Shown here: positions 48,101-60,341 of the stretch, in pieces
Layout of the letters: the number at the start of each line of letters is the position of its first letter
Numbering within the stretch: the first letter of the stretch is position 1
Assembly (NCBI GenBank): GCA_973895155.1
Contig: OZ316898.1
Span: forward strand, 6,448,001 to 6,512,000
Length of the DNA: 64,000 nucleotides
DNA from: Marsupella aquatica
Lineage: Eukaryota; Marchantiophyta
Direction of reading: 5' to 3'
Notes under the pieces: generated by a model
What the model was told of the DNA's origin: nothing
Databases searched by the model: none
What the model saw: only the letters and a program-made list of their open reading frames with translations
Made by a program: the position numbers and the translations under genes

Positions 48101-51100
48101 ACTGATGGACTACTAACAGAAATCAGTTGTCTCCAAGCAGTGAAATACCTCCACCACACGATTTCGTGTGATTGCTATTTCTTGGTGCAACGTATAGAAC
48201 ACTGTCTCGAGTTGTGTCAAATAGTTGGCTTCCACACCCTCCCACTCTGTATGAAGTGACACTGTTGAACAATAAAATTCAGGTTGAGACTTAGAAACTG
48301 ATGAGACACCACGTCAGATCACGTCGTAAGCAGTGATCTACTTCCTAGTGTTGAGACAAGCCCATCATCTTATCCAGACATTGGGGCTAATCTTTGACTA
48401 AGCAGTGCAAGGGACTTGCTGGTTGCGTCAGCGATAGAGCCCTCTGAATTGTCAAACACAATAGCCAAGCATAACCACATATATTCTGCAAGAACAGTAA
48501 GGAATAAATTAATGACACCTAGTACCTCTCCAAGAAATATCTTAACGCCCAATTTGAACCATTTACCCAAGACCATTTTGTTGGATTTAAGAATCAGAAC
48601 AGAATCATTCAAAATAAGTAACTGTAGGTAGTTTGCATTTAAGAACATTTGTACCTGCCAGCTCTTTCTCAATGGACGGTGTCCCTTGGGATTCGGTAGG
48701 AGTAGGTGAAGCACTCAATTGGACAGGAATTCCTTGATCTGGAGAGGATACTTGAGTTGCCAAATCAACTGTACCCCTTTCACCTTTTGCATCCTTAGAG
48801 CCTTTCACGTCCTTGGTATCTTTTGCAACCTTCGCACCTTTTCCGTCCTTTCCTCCCTTTGCAGTCTTGGCATCTGCCTTGTCCTTTTTACTCCCTTCTT
48901 TTCTATCCTGAGGTGTCACCTCGGGCTTTGGCAATAGAGCTGCCGTAGCAGCTTCAAAAGCTACAACTGCTTTCTTATGTGCTTCATCAGCTCGTAATGA
49001 GGCCTGCTTCGCGATTTCAGCAGCCTCCTCTGCCTCAGCTCTCAGGTGGAACGCAAACTCCAGATCTGCTCCTTCAACACTATCTTTTGCGAGACTAGCC
49101 TTTTGTTCAGCTTGTAATGAAGCCATTCCTGCAGCTTCTGCCGCTTCTTGTGCCTCCTTTGCAGCCTTGCAAACTTCATCCAGCCTCTTGGACACTGTAA
49201 CACTAGCTTTATCTTTTACAAGTTGTTTTGCCAACATGTCGCCACCTAAAGCATCTAGTCCCTGCTCAGTCTCAACTTCAGCTAGCTTGGCACACCACAA
49301 CTTATGAGCTACATCATTAGCAAGCTTCTTGGCGTTTTCTGCATTTACCAATGCCTCGGAAGCCACACCCAGTGCCTCCAATCCTGCCTGGGCTGCTACT
49401 TTAGCTGCTTGTGTTTTGGACCATCCATCTAAAAACTTACCAGCAAGACGAATCGGCTCGACAGTGTCAATCATTGTTTTCCCATCTTGTTCTAGCTGTG
49501 CGATTGGGAAGACGTTCAGAATGTTTCCTAAGTATTGGCTAAGACGGGGCCAAATTTCTAGTCCTGCAATGATCTTCGGACGCACGACCTCCAACTCCTC
49601 CACTGGTACTAGTCGCTGAACAAGCCCTCTGAAAATACCCACGGAGAAAGCAACCGACAAGTATTAGAATTATTTTAGTTTTCCAGTGAATGACGTTACA
49701 TTTGTTTACCCCGTAACATGTACTTGTGTACTTCAAGCATTCGATGAGCTGGTCCTGCATTTCAATCCAGCGAAATTGTATTCATCAGAGCATTGACTTT
49801 CATGAAGGGCGTTTCGGCTACTACTAATTCCTTTTTCCGGACTTTGCCTTGCATATTCTTGTGAGCACGTTAGGAGGCTTACTTTTCTTTTGGATTACTC
49901 TTCATGGTAGGGGGTGGATCATAATCTACGTGGTATAGTCGGCCAGTCTTTTCATCCATAACTTTTCCCATTGCCCGTCTTAAACATTCATTCTCATCAA
50001 GACCTTGCAGTTGGAAATATCCATCAAGCCCGGATCTCAGCTTCATCATCTGTCCATGAAGTCAAGGTCATCTTTCCGTCTGACATGCATGGACTCTCCC
50101 TTCAAAGCAATGCTAGAAATATCTATTTCTGAAAAAAGAGCCTCTCTAGACATGGTTTCCGAAAGAGATTGCAATCCACATCGAGCAAAAAATTAAAACC
50201 TTGAGGCTTATAAGTCAAAAACACTGCAGCACATAACTGTAACGTTCATTTGCATTATCCACATGATACTCACGTACAAGCTTAGGAGGAGGGGCGATTC
50301 TGGAAGCCGCGGCTTGATGATTTTGGATATGGTCCAGATCAATTCCTGATAACCTCCACTCTAACGCCTTTGCTTCTCCAAAATTTGTTGGAAACCCGTC
50401 CAAGATGAATCCAAACACCTTGACCTCTTGGTCATCCCTCTCAGACTTGGATATAGGTTTTACTCTTGGAGAAGAAGTTGGTGATTTTCCTTTTTGAGAG
50501 GTAGGGGTACCTGCCTAAATTTTTGGGCTTAGGAGGTATTGCATGCACTACACCATGTGTGTTACCTTGTGGTAGATGTATTTCTAGCCAAGAGCCGAAA
50601 AGAAAGTACCGAACAGCATCATTCTGAGGTTACAGTTCATGTCAATGACAGGTCATCTGATTCGAACATCTAAAATAGCATGTAGCCAAAGAGGAATATC
50701 ATCTAGGGTGAAGAGTAGTCATTGTGACCCTTGTGACTTACCTTTATTGATGGCAGCTTTGGGATTCTTTTTTGCAGCAGACCCTCCTTTGCCTCCTGGT
50801 AAGATAAAGAGTAGGACGTGTGACTGTCAGCATCTGTTCAAATTGCTATGAAGGTTAAGGGTCTAAAGTTCAGTTATAATTTGAAGAACGAAATAAATGA
50901 TACGATTAATTTAAGTGATTACATATTTTGCATGCGCCTGTGGCAAAGAAATCCTTTAGCTTAACAAATGCCCAACAGAGAAATGTTTCGGAGTTCAGAG
51001 TCTTTAGGTTCTCACCCTTCTTAGTATCGCCCTTCTGTAAAATATCTGGTTGGGCAGGGTGTGCATCAGCTGGCTCCCGTACAAGGGGAATTGCAAGTGA

Positions 51101-54100
51101 TGACAGACAGAAGAAGTATCAGATTCTCCGCCTACAGGTTCAAACTTGAAGAGATTTGCGCAAGAGGGGAACGCAAAGTTGTCAAAGGACCATGGCTGTT
51201 CCAAACATCAAAGTAACCAGGATACAAACTCTTCTAGTAGACACAGAAAAATCGCCCGTGGCTGAAAATCGTTTCGACTAGTGCACACGACTCACCATAT
51301 TCTTGAAGACTGGATAAAGTCTGCAGAACCAATTCTGCCAAAGCCTCTCCAGGGGCCTACAAAGAGAGAGTAGGAATTACGAACTGCAGGATTGTGGTGA
51401 AGTTACATTTTATCGATATCGCATATAAACTTTTCCCCATGGGTAGACAGCCAATCTTACTTTAAGCTTCTAAAGTGGAATCAGAGTGTAATCAGAGTTC
51501 TGTTTACTTCTATGCAAAATGGCCCCACCTGCAAGCCTTCTGCCAGAGCAAGTTTAATCTCCATACCACAACGTGCTACTGGTGTCAGATAGGCTAAAGG
51601 GTGGGGTGGCTCTGGAGGTGGTCCAAATGTTGGTGGTTCTAGCACTGGCTCCGGTGGAGCCTCAGTAGGAATGTCTTTCTCTTTCTTCTTGGCCTTATCT
51701 GGTTTCTTCTTCTCTCCACCCTTCTGTGACTTCTTTGATTCCTTAAGATCACCCTTGCCCTTCTCATCCTTTGTGGCAGCGTTGACATCCTTCCCCTTTT
51801 CTTTCTCTACAACCTTCCCTTTTTCTGTCTTAAATTCCTTGCCTTTCTCAGATGTATAGTCTGCCTTTAGATCAGCCTCTACATTCTCAAATTGTGGTGA
51901 CCCTGGTGAGCCAACTTCTGCCCTACTTTTTGACCTTAAGTAAATCCCTTTTAACCCCAGAGCTTCCTGCTTAAGATCAAATTCTAACTTCTGTTTTTCT
52001 TCTAAAATTCTCTGAGCTTCGGCCTCCTCCCTCTTCTTTTCCTCTTCTGCCAACTTTGCTTTGTGAATCTTCTCCTCTGCACTGGTTAAACTTGATTTCT
52101 CATTAGAAGGTAGAGATCAGTTTTTGAAGGCAATGCCAAGTACCTCCATGTTTGTACTGCAGCTTCCCGTTCTTTGGTTACAGTTAATTCAAAAGCAGGA
52201 CCTTCTGTTTCTTCTAATAATGGGATAGGTACTAAAGACTTAGCACAAAGCTTGCATGCAAAACTTACCAACATCCGCAAGAGCTAGAGCAGCAGTAACT
52301 ACATTCTGCATCTCAATTCTTACGCACTCAAAGTCATTCTCCACTTTTCTAGCAACGGTGGTCTTCCCTATCCATCCAGAACAAGCAACAATAGCTATTA
52401 GAATCATAATTGAAGATTGAGGATAGGGAGGGGAACTACGGAGACACAAACCAAAAAGAAAGCTTATGTTGTCAAACGCCGGCTTTTTTTGCATATTCTT
52501 GCGGCACATTACCTTTCTACACGTTTCAGGGTCTGTGACGCAAAACGTAATGAAAAGGGTGCAAGAACTGCCATTTTCTGTACACAGGCATCGATCTAGA
52601 GGGAAAATGACCTAGAAGTTAAGGACAGGAGGTCAACGCCAAATAAAATGAAGGATGAAACAGAATACTTTCAATTAAGATTTTAACTGACCTGCAAATG
52701 GAGTACCAACAACTGCGATTTTGAGCTTAAACTGTGTGAGATTGGGCAACGCTGGTGGCTTCGGAGGGCTGTCTGCAACATCATGTACCTCAGCCAGAAT
52801 CAAGCCTAGCTCTTTGTTCTTGCCTATCACATGGGCACCTTGCCATTCTCCTTGCTCCTCAAGATACTCATCCACAACAGCCTGCCAATGCATCTCGATT
52901 TAGCAAAGAAAGAGCCTTGAACTATTGTGTCCTGGAAGATATTTCTATCCTCTCTAGGAAGTTCTCTACTTCAATTGAAGATAAGATATGAGTCTCCACA
53001 AAATAACCGGAAACAAATAAATCATTTCATATTTTATGGATTGATTCAGGAGCCTGATCCATGACAAGCAATGTCCTTTGGTATGAAATTGGAGACAACC
53101 TTGTGGGATAGAAAGGGCAATCAAATAATGGGATACTGAAACGGAAAGCCGAGCTAGTACTCAACAATACCTAATGCAATATAGAGAGAGATTGACCACC
53201 ACATATGAGCAGGTTCCTGAATCTAACAATCGTGACACTGTTACGAGCATTCACGAGCTCTTCATTGATGTTCATATTTTGAAGCTCATGTGCACCCCCC
53301 AGCAATCAATTCAGCAATGAAATTGTTGCAGTAGACAATCACCTTGGCAAAGATTGAATTTGGATCGGCAGTTGGCTGCTCATTGGTTATCACATTACCA
53401 AAGATTGGACAGGGAAGAATCACTCCTTGGACAAATATTGTCTTCCACCCACGCCAATTTGTTGCAGATATTTCACTGTTGAACTCGGCTTTGTAATCAA
53501 TTCGAATTTCCATCATGGTGACTATCTGGTTTCAGACAAATCATAAAAACAGGACAACTGAAATAAGCAAACATTTGTAGAAATCCTATATTGCAAGACC
53601 TTGGAGGCAATCAGCAAAGACATAAGAAGATCCGAAATGAATTGCACCTTAAAAATGGCAGATACCGTATAACGGATATGAGGGGTCATACACTTAAAAC
53701 AAATTCAGTCCCCAAACACTAATTAAGACAAATGCAATGTTCTTTGGATCTGGGATGTACTGGCAGCCAAAAATGTACAATTCTAGGACCTACATAGAAG
53801 AGGAGAAAAGGTACCTGCAACATAATCTCTGTGCACAAAGTAAATCTTTTAGCCTTTCTATCTTCCTCCTTCTTTTTCCTCACTGCCTGGATAGAGAACA
53901 TGGATATCAAATCTTGTTGGGATAAGGGAAAAGAACTTTTAGAAGATTTACAAGACTTGAAACCAGTGTAACTGATCCAACTAAAAGCAGTGTCATGTGG
54001 TGGAATATGATGGAGATTCCTTACTATCAAGACAAGTGAATTTTTGCTTGGATTCAGATGATTGGCCGAGAGTTTTGCGTATTGTGATTACGGCAGTCTA

Positions 54101-57100
54101 TAAGCAGTTTCCAGAAAATGCTAACACTGTATAAATTCTCCTGATTATTCTCGGACATTTGCACAAAACCTGTTTTCCAAACGAAGTTCAGTCTCCAGAG
54201 AGCATCCTGTGCAGTGACTAGTGTCAATGTGGCGGGTAGCCTTTTCTGGAGTATCTTCAGCAATTTATATGACTGTGTACTCTGTACCCGTACACAGCCT
54301 AGCAATCCATTTAGCATTTCCCACATGCCTGGAAGGGGTATTAAGAGGCAGAAATAAGGACCTCCCATAGAAGCCATTCCTGATAGACTTCATCCAAACA
54401 ATCCTCCCTCATCATAGATAACAACTCATGATCTCGATTGGTCGCTTCATCCCACTCGGCTTGTCTTTCCTCCATAAGTGCTCTTGCCATTTGCATCCTG
54501 TAGTCCACCTTCTTTTGTTCCTCTTCTTCAGCAATGCGTTGTTCCTCTTTTTTCCTCAAAGCCTCCTCCCCCTGCTCTCTTTCCCAATGTAAATCCTGGA
54601 CCTTCTTCTCTTCAATTGCATTCTTGAGCAGCCGTTCGGCCTCCTCTTTCTCTAACCTCTCCTGGCATGGCCAAAAGATTGCATATTATCTAAACGAATT
54701 GCATCAATGAGTCAGACAAATGTTCCTGGTTTAAATGGTGAACGCTAGTTGATCTAGGTACGGAACCAGCTCAAAATCCCTTCGTGATGCCCTTTTAGGA
54801 CAGGACACCTCGGAACAAACCTGGGAAGGCTACATGGCTGCATGGCTTAAAGAACTCCAAGAAGCTTCTCCTTTTGAAAATTTTTTCGGCCAGTAAATGC
54901 ACACAACTATAGAAATATCCATCCTTCAGACTAACTTGTCTTAGATTCTTTTTATATCCTCAGACAGCAGGGCAATTTGAGCACTTTCCAGTCTCTCAAG
55001 CAAACTCAAATATTTGTGCGAGATTAAATTTCGATGTGAGAATTAAAATTTTATAGGAATCTGCATCGGACAATCTCCTAGGAGCAAGCGAATACGTAAA
55101 TTGTAGCCTAAACGTCGCTAAGGGTAGCGCTTGGCTTTATTTTATTCTCTTCGTTAAATTATAGCGCAATGGCCACTTTTGTTACACCTACCTCTTGCTC
55201 CAGTTTAAGTTTGTGACTAATAAATAAAACTGTAAATCAGGAAAGACATACTCTTCTCTCAAGCTGCTGGGCCTCAAACTTCTCCTGAAGTTCTTTCGAT
55301 TTTCGAACCTTCACATCTTGAATGTATGCCAGGGCTTGCTGAAAAATGAGCACACAGGTCAAATAGATTAGCCAGAGATGAAGAGAGACAAAGAGCTACT
55401 TGAAAGCTAATTCCAAACAGTTGGTGGCAGCAAGCCGACTGAAGACCGTCCATGGGATGAGTGAAATCACGCAAATATTGACAGCCTGAGTCAAATTGAA
55501 AGGGCCTCATCATTACAGTTCGGACGATAGGAAAGTCTTGATTAAGACCTTGTAAGCCGTCATACACAGTATTTATAGTATTCTCTGATTCTGATGATGT
55601 GGATACACTACGAACTTTGGCCTCATCAGATGCTCTTTGCCACTTTGCAGGACAGAAAGGATCCAAGAGAGAGAGAGATAAGCATAGCTGTACGAAAAGT
55701 TTACCTTCCCCCAAAGAAGAGGATCTGGTAAGTCGTTGGGATCCGCTTCCACTTTTTGAGGAAGATTCTTGTGCAATTTTGCCCCCTTCGCAACTTTTGA
55801 ATCCTTTGGCTTTGGAACGGGACCTGGCGGTGCTTTTTTTTCTTTGCTCCCTTTCGCCCCTTTGCCTTTCTCCTTCGCTGGTTCAATTTCCTCCACTTGT
55901 TCATGCTTCAGATCCCATTTGTCAAGTTCTTTCTGTGTCTCCAACCACTCCTCACGATTTTTATTTGAAGTTCTTGTAGCAGCCTGTAGTCCCAGGCCAC
56001 GAGGCAGAAGAGTACTCTCGATGTAAGCCCTCTACAGAATGCCTAATCACCAAAAACGCTTTCGGCAACCATATGACATAGGCCTCTACTCGCGAATGAA
56101 CAAAATAGTCCCCTCCATAAAGACTCTGCAAAGACTTATCAGAAAGCAGACAGAACGTCAACCCATGTCCTTTCTCCCCTAGAGATTCCCAACTTCAATT
56201 CAACGATCCTCTTTAGAAGACGTGGAGCTACCAATTTTAACCTTGTACGAAATGACAAACAGACTGTAGAAGGCGAGGTACTAAGTGAGACTTGAATCAT
56301 TGTCTCCCTAGTACATGATCAATTACGATCTTTCCAGGTCGAACAGAAACGCCCAGGTTTTGTAGTTCACTGGTGATTCTACACGCGTAATGTCTCAAGT
56401 AGGTTACTGATCCCTCTTGTAGTCAATGGTTATACCTTTTCGACAGGATATTGATATGTCAACTCATCTGTATTGGCCATAAATTGCCATGATGTCTGCA
56501 ATAACAAAATTTATATTCTATGTCAGTAGTGAAAGTCTTGCAGCTTGGATATCACCAGGCAATATGTTCGAAATTCACAGCAAAGCAGACCACCAACTAT
56601 TGCGCTTAAGCCTGTCAATTAAGGTGGATCAATGCTAATAGAACTTTGTCAAGGAAGGTAGGGTTTTAGATGCACCCGCAAAGCTTCATGTATAGCTTTG
56701 GCGTACTCGTCCTTGAGCCGCTTGGCATGTAGTTTTCTGTGATAGTCCTGAAATTTAGCAATCGCCACACTCAAGTTTGATCAAACTCTATACACAATTC
56801 CATGCGAAGGCTAAGCTACAATGAATAGCAAATATCAGGACAGACGATAGGGTCTTTGAGGACAGGTGTTGTTTAGTCAAAATGAAAACGAGGGAAATTA
56901 TCCAGCTGAACATTTGGACCCGAGAAGGTGTGTCGAGTTACTCATAGGAAACGAATGGAACTCTTTAATACCAAGAAGGTATCCTGGTAGTTCCTATAGT
57001 GCTAACACAGATCCAAAGTTTAGCTTAGTCTGATGTTCAAAGCTGTGATATCGTTCTACCTAGCGGTGTCAGGGGCATGAAACCTTTATAGGTGAAGTCA

Positions 57101-57899
57101 ATACTTGATTCTCCTAGACTTGAAGATTAGTTTTGCCCTTGACTGAACTTGTCCAAAGATATTATGGTAGTACTGAATTTCAATAGCATGCCCCTTAGCT
57201 CTATCTAGCAGAAACTGGCTCTAATCATGCCTTCTCGTTCTTGATGTATAGAATCTTGAAACTGAAGAACTAGAGCTAAATGACTCCTTTTGACTAAACC
57301 TCAATGGCTATCTGATGATGCTCCAGTCATGCAAATCAGACTCACATCATATGCCTTCCTTCTCCTCGTCAATCGAAAGAACTTTTCCCGCACAAATACT
57401 GATTTAAAATAACGCTCGCGAGCAGCTTCCTGTGTTGTGGAAAAGATGACCAGAGCCTCATTAGACCTTGACCCCTCCTCCGCGATGCAGAATTTGACAA
57501 AACAAAAACAGCGGGCTGCCATTCTACCTAGTTCCTACGCTACCATGGGACTTCAATTGAGTACAAGGCATCATCTAAACGAGAAATGTTTGACGAAACC
57601 ATGTCAACAGAGTGGCAGTCTACCTGGTGACTTCAACAAACGGACTCAAAAGTAAGAGAAGGCTACGTAGACACTTGGGATTTCGTTTCCCGACGGAGTG
57701 ATAACGACTGAAGAAGCAAGCAATGACGTCAATAGATGGCACAACTATTGTGTTGCTGAGCTGAAAGGAAGAAACGTACGGCGCGCTCTGCTTCAGTCTG
57801 GAATCTCGCAAGGAGATAGTCTTCGTCTTTCTGCTTGTTTGTTCGCTGATTCCAGGGGTACGGTCCTCGCGGCTTACCGGACCAAATTGTCGACGGCAT
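39147..57899 (-). CDS. CPC1: CPC1/SPEF2-like ciliary central-apparatus protein with adenylate-kinase-like domain
   Basis: The 35 exons join in phase (2,181 aa). High-to-low: 57899-57780, 57429-57346, 56747-56676, 56495-56436, 56031-55705, 55338-55252, 54661-54362, 53886-53815, 53525-53343, 52881-52692, 52367-52269, 52213-52144, 52081-51529, 51356-51296, 50795-50742, 50510-50278, 50049-49883, 49628-48655, 48485-48399, 48261-48149, 47945-47817, 47283-47164, 47002-46907, 46379-46203, 45614-45308, 44772-44620, 44275-44154, 43688-43595, 43330-43077, 42460-42328, 41923-41813, 41660-41477, 41295-41184, 40657-40307, 39443-39147. N-terminal coiled coils, Walker A GTPFAGKTT (about 493-501), GFILDGFPTN, lid-like TGRLYHVDYDPPP (about 889), Ala-rich coil, FVDWRGFL, EF-hand-like GYILLEDF and LLLYICRDPVE follow SPEF2/CPC1 order. 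Family role: C1b projection of central-pair microtubules, hence sperm motility. The SPEF2 N-terminal CH domain was not found, so the start is uncertain. Exon 19's donor and exon 26-27 edges are weakest. Confidence 0.9.
39150..39260 (-). repeat. In-frame 9-bp microsatellite coding the Lys/Glu tail
   Basis: The last exon of the CPC1-like gene ends in repeats of AAGAAAGAG and AAGGAGAAG units, giving a KKEKKEKKE tail just before the TAG at 39,147-39,149. Unit changes would lengthen or shorten the tail without a frameshift. A purely T/C plus-strand frame here is a shadow. Confidence 0.85.
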
Positions 57900-60341
57900 T
57901 GTGCTTTCTTGCCTCCGTCCGCACACTTAAACTTTCAAACAGCTCCCAGATTCCGCATGGCTCCCTTCGGCTTGATTCCTTGGTTTGCTTTCGCGGCAAG
58001 AGAAGCCTCGAACAGACAGTTTAATGCCACCCGACCTCTGGTAGGATTCTCTGCGTTACCGTAGCCTTGCCTGAGGATTAACGATCTCCATGCAGCTGAG
58101 CATTTTAGAGGAGTAGTTATCAGGACTATAAAAGCTCTTCAATGCATAGAGATTTCATTCTCACAGAACAGGCTAGAATTGTTGTTGACGTCTGTTCGCT
58201 CTTCGGAAAGCAGCTTTTAATTTGTTATGAGCCCAAACGCTTGATTCAATAAGCTCTTGCCAATATCCACGAATAGACATGATCTCTGGCATCAAACTTT
58301 CAAGAATTCTTAACGATGTCCGGACGCCTTTTTCCCGAATTCTAGATAAACTCTACCGGCAACATCAGGAGGAAAAGCCAGAACTGATGAATACTACAGT
58401 TGTGATCGACGGACCAATCAAGTCAGTAAACTAATAGCCGCCTTGACAAACGCCTCCAAAAAATCCGTTTCTGAACAGAAAAGTACGAAAGCCCCAGTGA
58501 ACTCCTCCCTATACTTGTGAGCTACCTGCAAGTCCACATATATTTCTTCCTCATCCAGGCAATTCAAGAAGGCTGAAGATTCTACACAAAATCCCCTTCT
58601 ATTAACAGTCCCGCTAGATTCCTGATGTATGCTTTCGATCACACATGAGCGACTTGCCTGCGATCGACGTTTCTAGTCTCCAGTTTCTTGCACCGAGTTC
58701 GTGTAAAGAACACCGATGCAATCTATCCTCGAGCAACAGTTTCCTTATGGGTCCCCTTGCCACAACGTCAGGACTTCGCTAGTTTTGGTGCTTTGAATGG
58801 TCCTCAAGGATTCCGAACCATTCTATCCCCTGAGAATTCTTTTTGCTCAGCCCAATCCAATTTTCTTGACTTCTTCAGTTATCTTGCACCGAATTCTCCT
58901 CGAGGATTTCAAATCCTCTTTCCATTGTATTTTGGTGTGGGCGGAACCCTAGCAACATTCCGCATCAGATGTTTAGCTCTCATTCTTGCCTCAGAAGTTA
59001 TCTAATAAATTGCGGTTGCAACAGAGACAGATGCTGGTGTAAAGATAGATGCAACACGACTGCCGAGAACGAAGGTACGATGTCTCTTATGTCGATACTT
59101 TGTGTCTGATGAAGGAAATCAAACTGTACACTATTTTGTCGCAATGCGACAGAGAATTCGCAACTGAATTTCCTGAACCCTATCCGTCAGCCAACTCGTA
59201 AAGTACATCCACGACAGATGCCAAAACGGACTTCAAGCTCCCTCCTCACTTAGCGGGGCAATATCGGTTGCGTTTGGTTTCTCATCGATCGATAAAATTT
59301 CTTTCCGCGGCCAAAAGCACCGTACACTAGTTGCAAACGAGAGTTTTCCAGCGAATTCGTTTAAAGACGATGCTTATCTAATTTGCAAAGAATTCGACAC
59401 ATCCGTCTGTACATCGGATATGAATTTCAGAGACTTGTCGCCATGTGAGAAATACTCACAATATGAAGTTATATATAGAAGATTTCAAGCCAGCATTGCA
59501 CTCTCTTGCGCTTGAAAGCGAGGCAAGAGATTGATATGTCGAGCGCGAAAAGGAGAGCAAGGGGATTCTGTTGGGAGGACGGGAGACGTCTCCTTTCGGT
59601 AATCACGGCTCATCGAAGGTGATGACGAGACAGATTACTCGATTGAGCTCTTCGCATTCCTCTTCTATCCATTTACGCTTAACTCCTATTTCTCTGCCTG
59701 GTATGGCAAACCCTCCCGAGATTCTTATCAAACCGAGTCAAATTATCAGCCACTGCTCTCACAACTAGTGCAAGGGACTCATTTGGCGTACAAGGGCGAC
59801 GAGTAACGGTGCATTCTTCTCACGTATGAGTACGCCAAGCACAAACCACTCACTAGACTGTTCCAAGACACAGCGACAGAAAGCAAAGCGATGCGGACTA
59901 ACTTCACAAAAATCGAATACATTCGAGAATCTTTAGATATGGGTCTTCGATCTTGAATATGGACGGGTCAGATTCGTCAGGATAGAAGCACTCGAACATC
60001 ACAGGTGCGCGGGGTCTACAAGCAATTGTGGCCTTTACTACAGTAGTTGTCGATACTCAGTCGAATTCTATGCTTTCCAAACCTTTCGTTCGGGCAGTCA
60101 ATCTAAAAGCAAAACGTTGCAAAGGGAGTGCCATTGAATAGAAATCGAGTTCTTCTTGCTATGAAACATTTCGAACACAAGTTGCTGAAGGGTTTCGTAA
60201 ACCCTACGAAACAAACTAGTATCTCAAACCATCAAGTTTGGGTACCAGCATTCACACTTGAACCTCACCAGTGGCATGACCGAATGTAATGTACAGTGCA
60301 CTCCTTTTCCCACTGCCAACCGCCAGTGGATAATGGCTTAA
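57900..60341. other. Intergenic between CPC1-like gene and SECE1, with unassigned minus-strand frames
   Basis: Should contain the CPC1-like promoter and leader and the SECE1 3' end. Minus-strand frames at about 58.2-58.6 kb give protein-like stretches (LDEEEIYVDLQ beside a donor-like GTAGCT near 58,527; [20 protein letters not shown] near 58.3 kb). I could not join these to either gene or to a known family. No CH-domain-like sequence was found here. Confidence 0.4.

Noticed and set aside
49329-49619. Plus-strand frames antisense to the CPC1-like exons (also 45,328-45,639, 51,671-51,859, 55,599-55,979)
   Set aside because: They mirror the Lys/Glu- and Ala-rich minus-strand exons. Their composition is the complement of real coding sequence.
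49710-49754. 45-nt candidate exon of the CPC1-like gene
   Set aside because: It has acceptor and donor sites, but inserting it between the phase-2 boundaries at 49,883 and 49,628 gives an in-frame TGA. The flanking exons join in phase without it. It could at most be a poison exon.
51017-51036. 19-20 nt candidate microexon (encoding KGDTKK in one frame)
   Set aside because: Including it after exon 51,296 brings a TAA into frame. Exons 51,296 and 50,795 join correctly without it.
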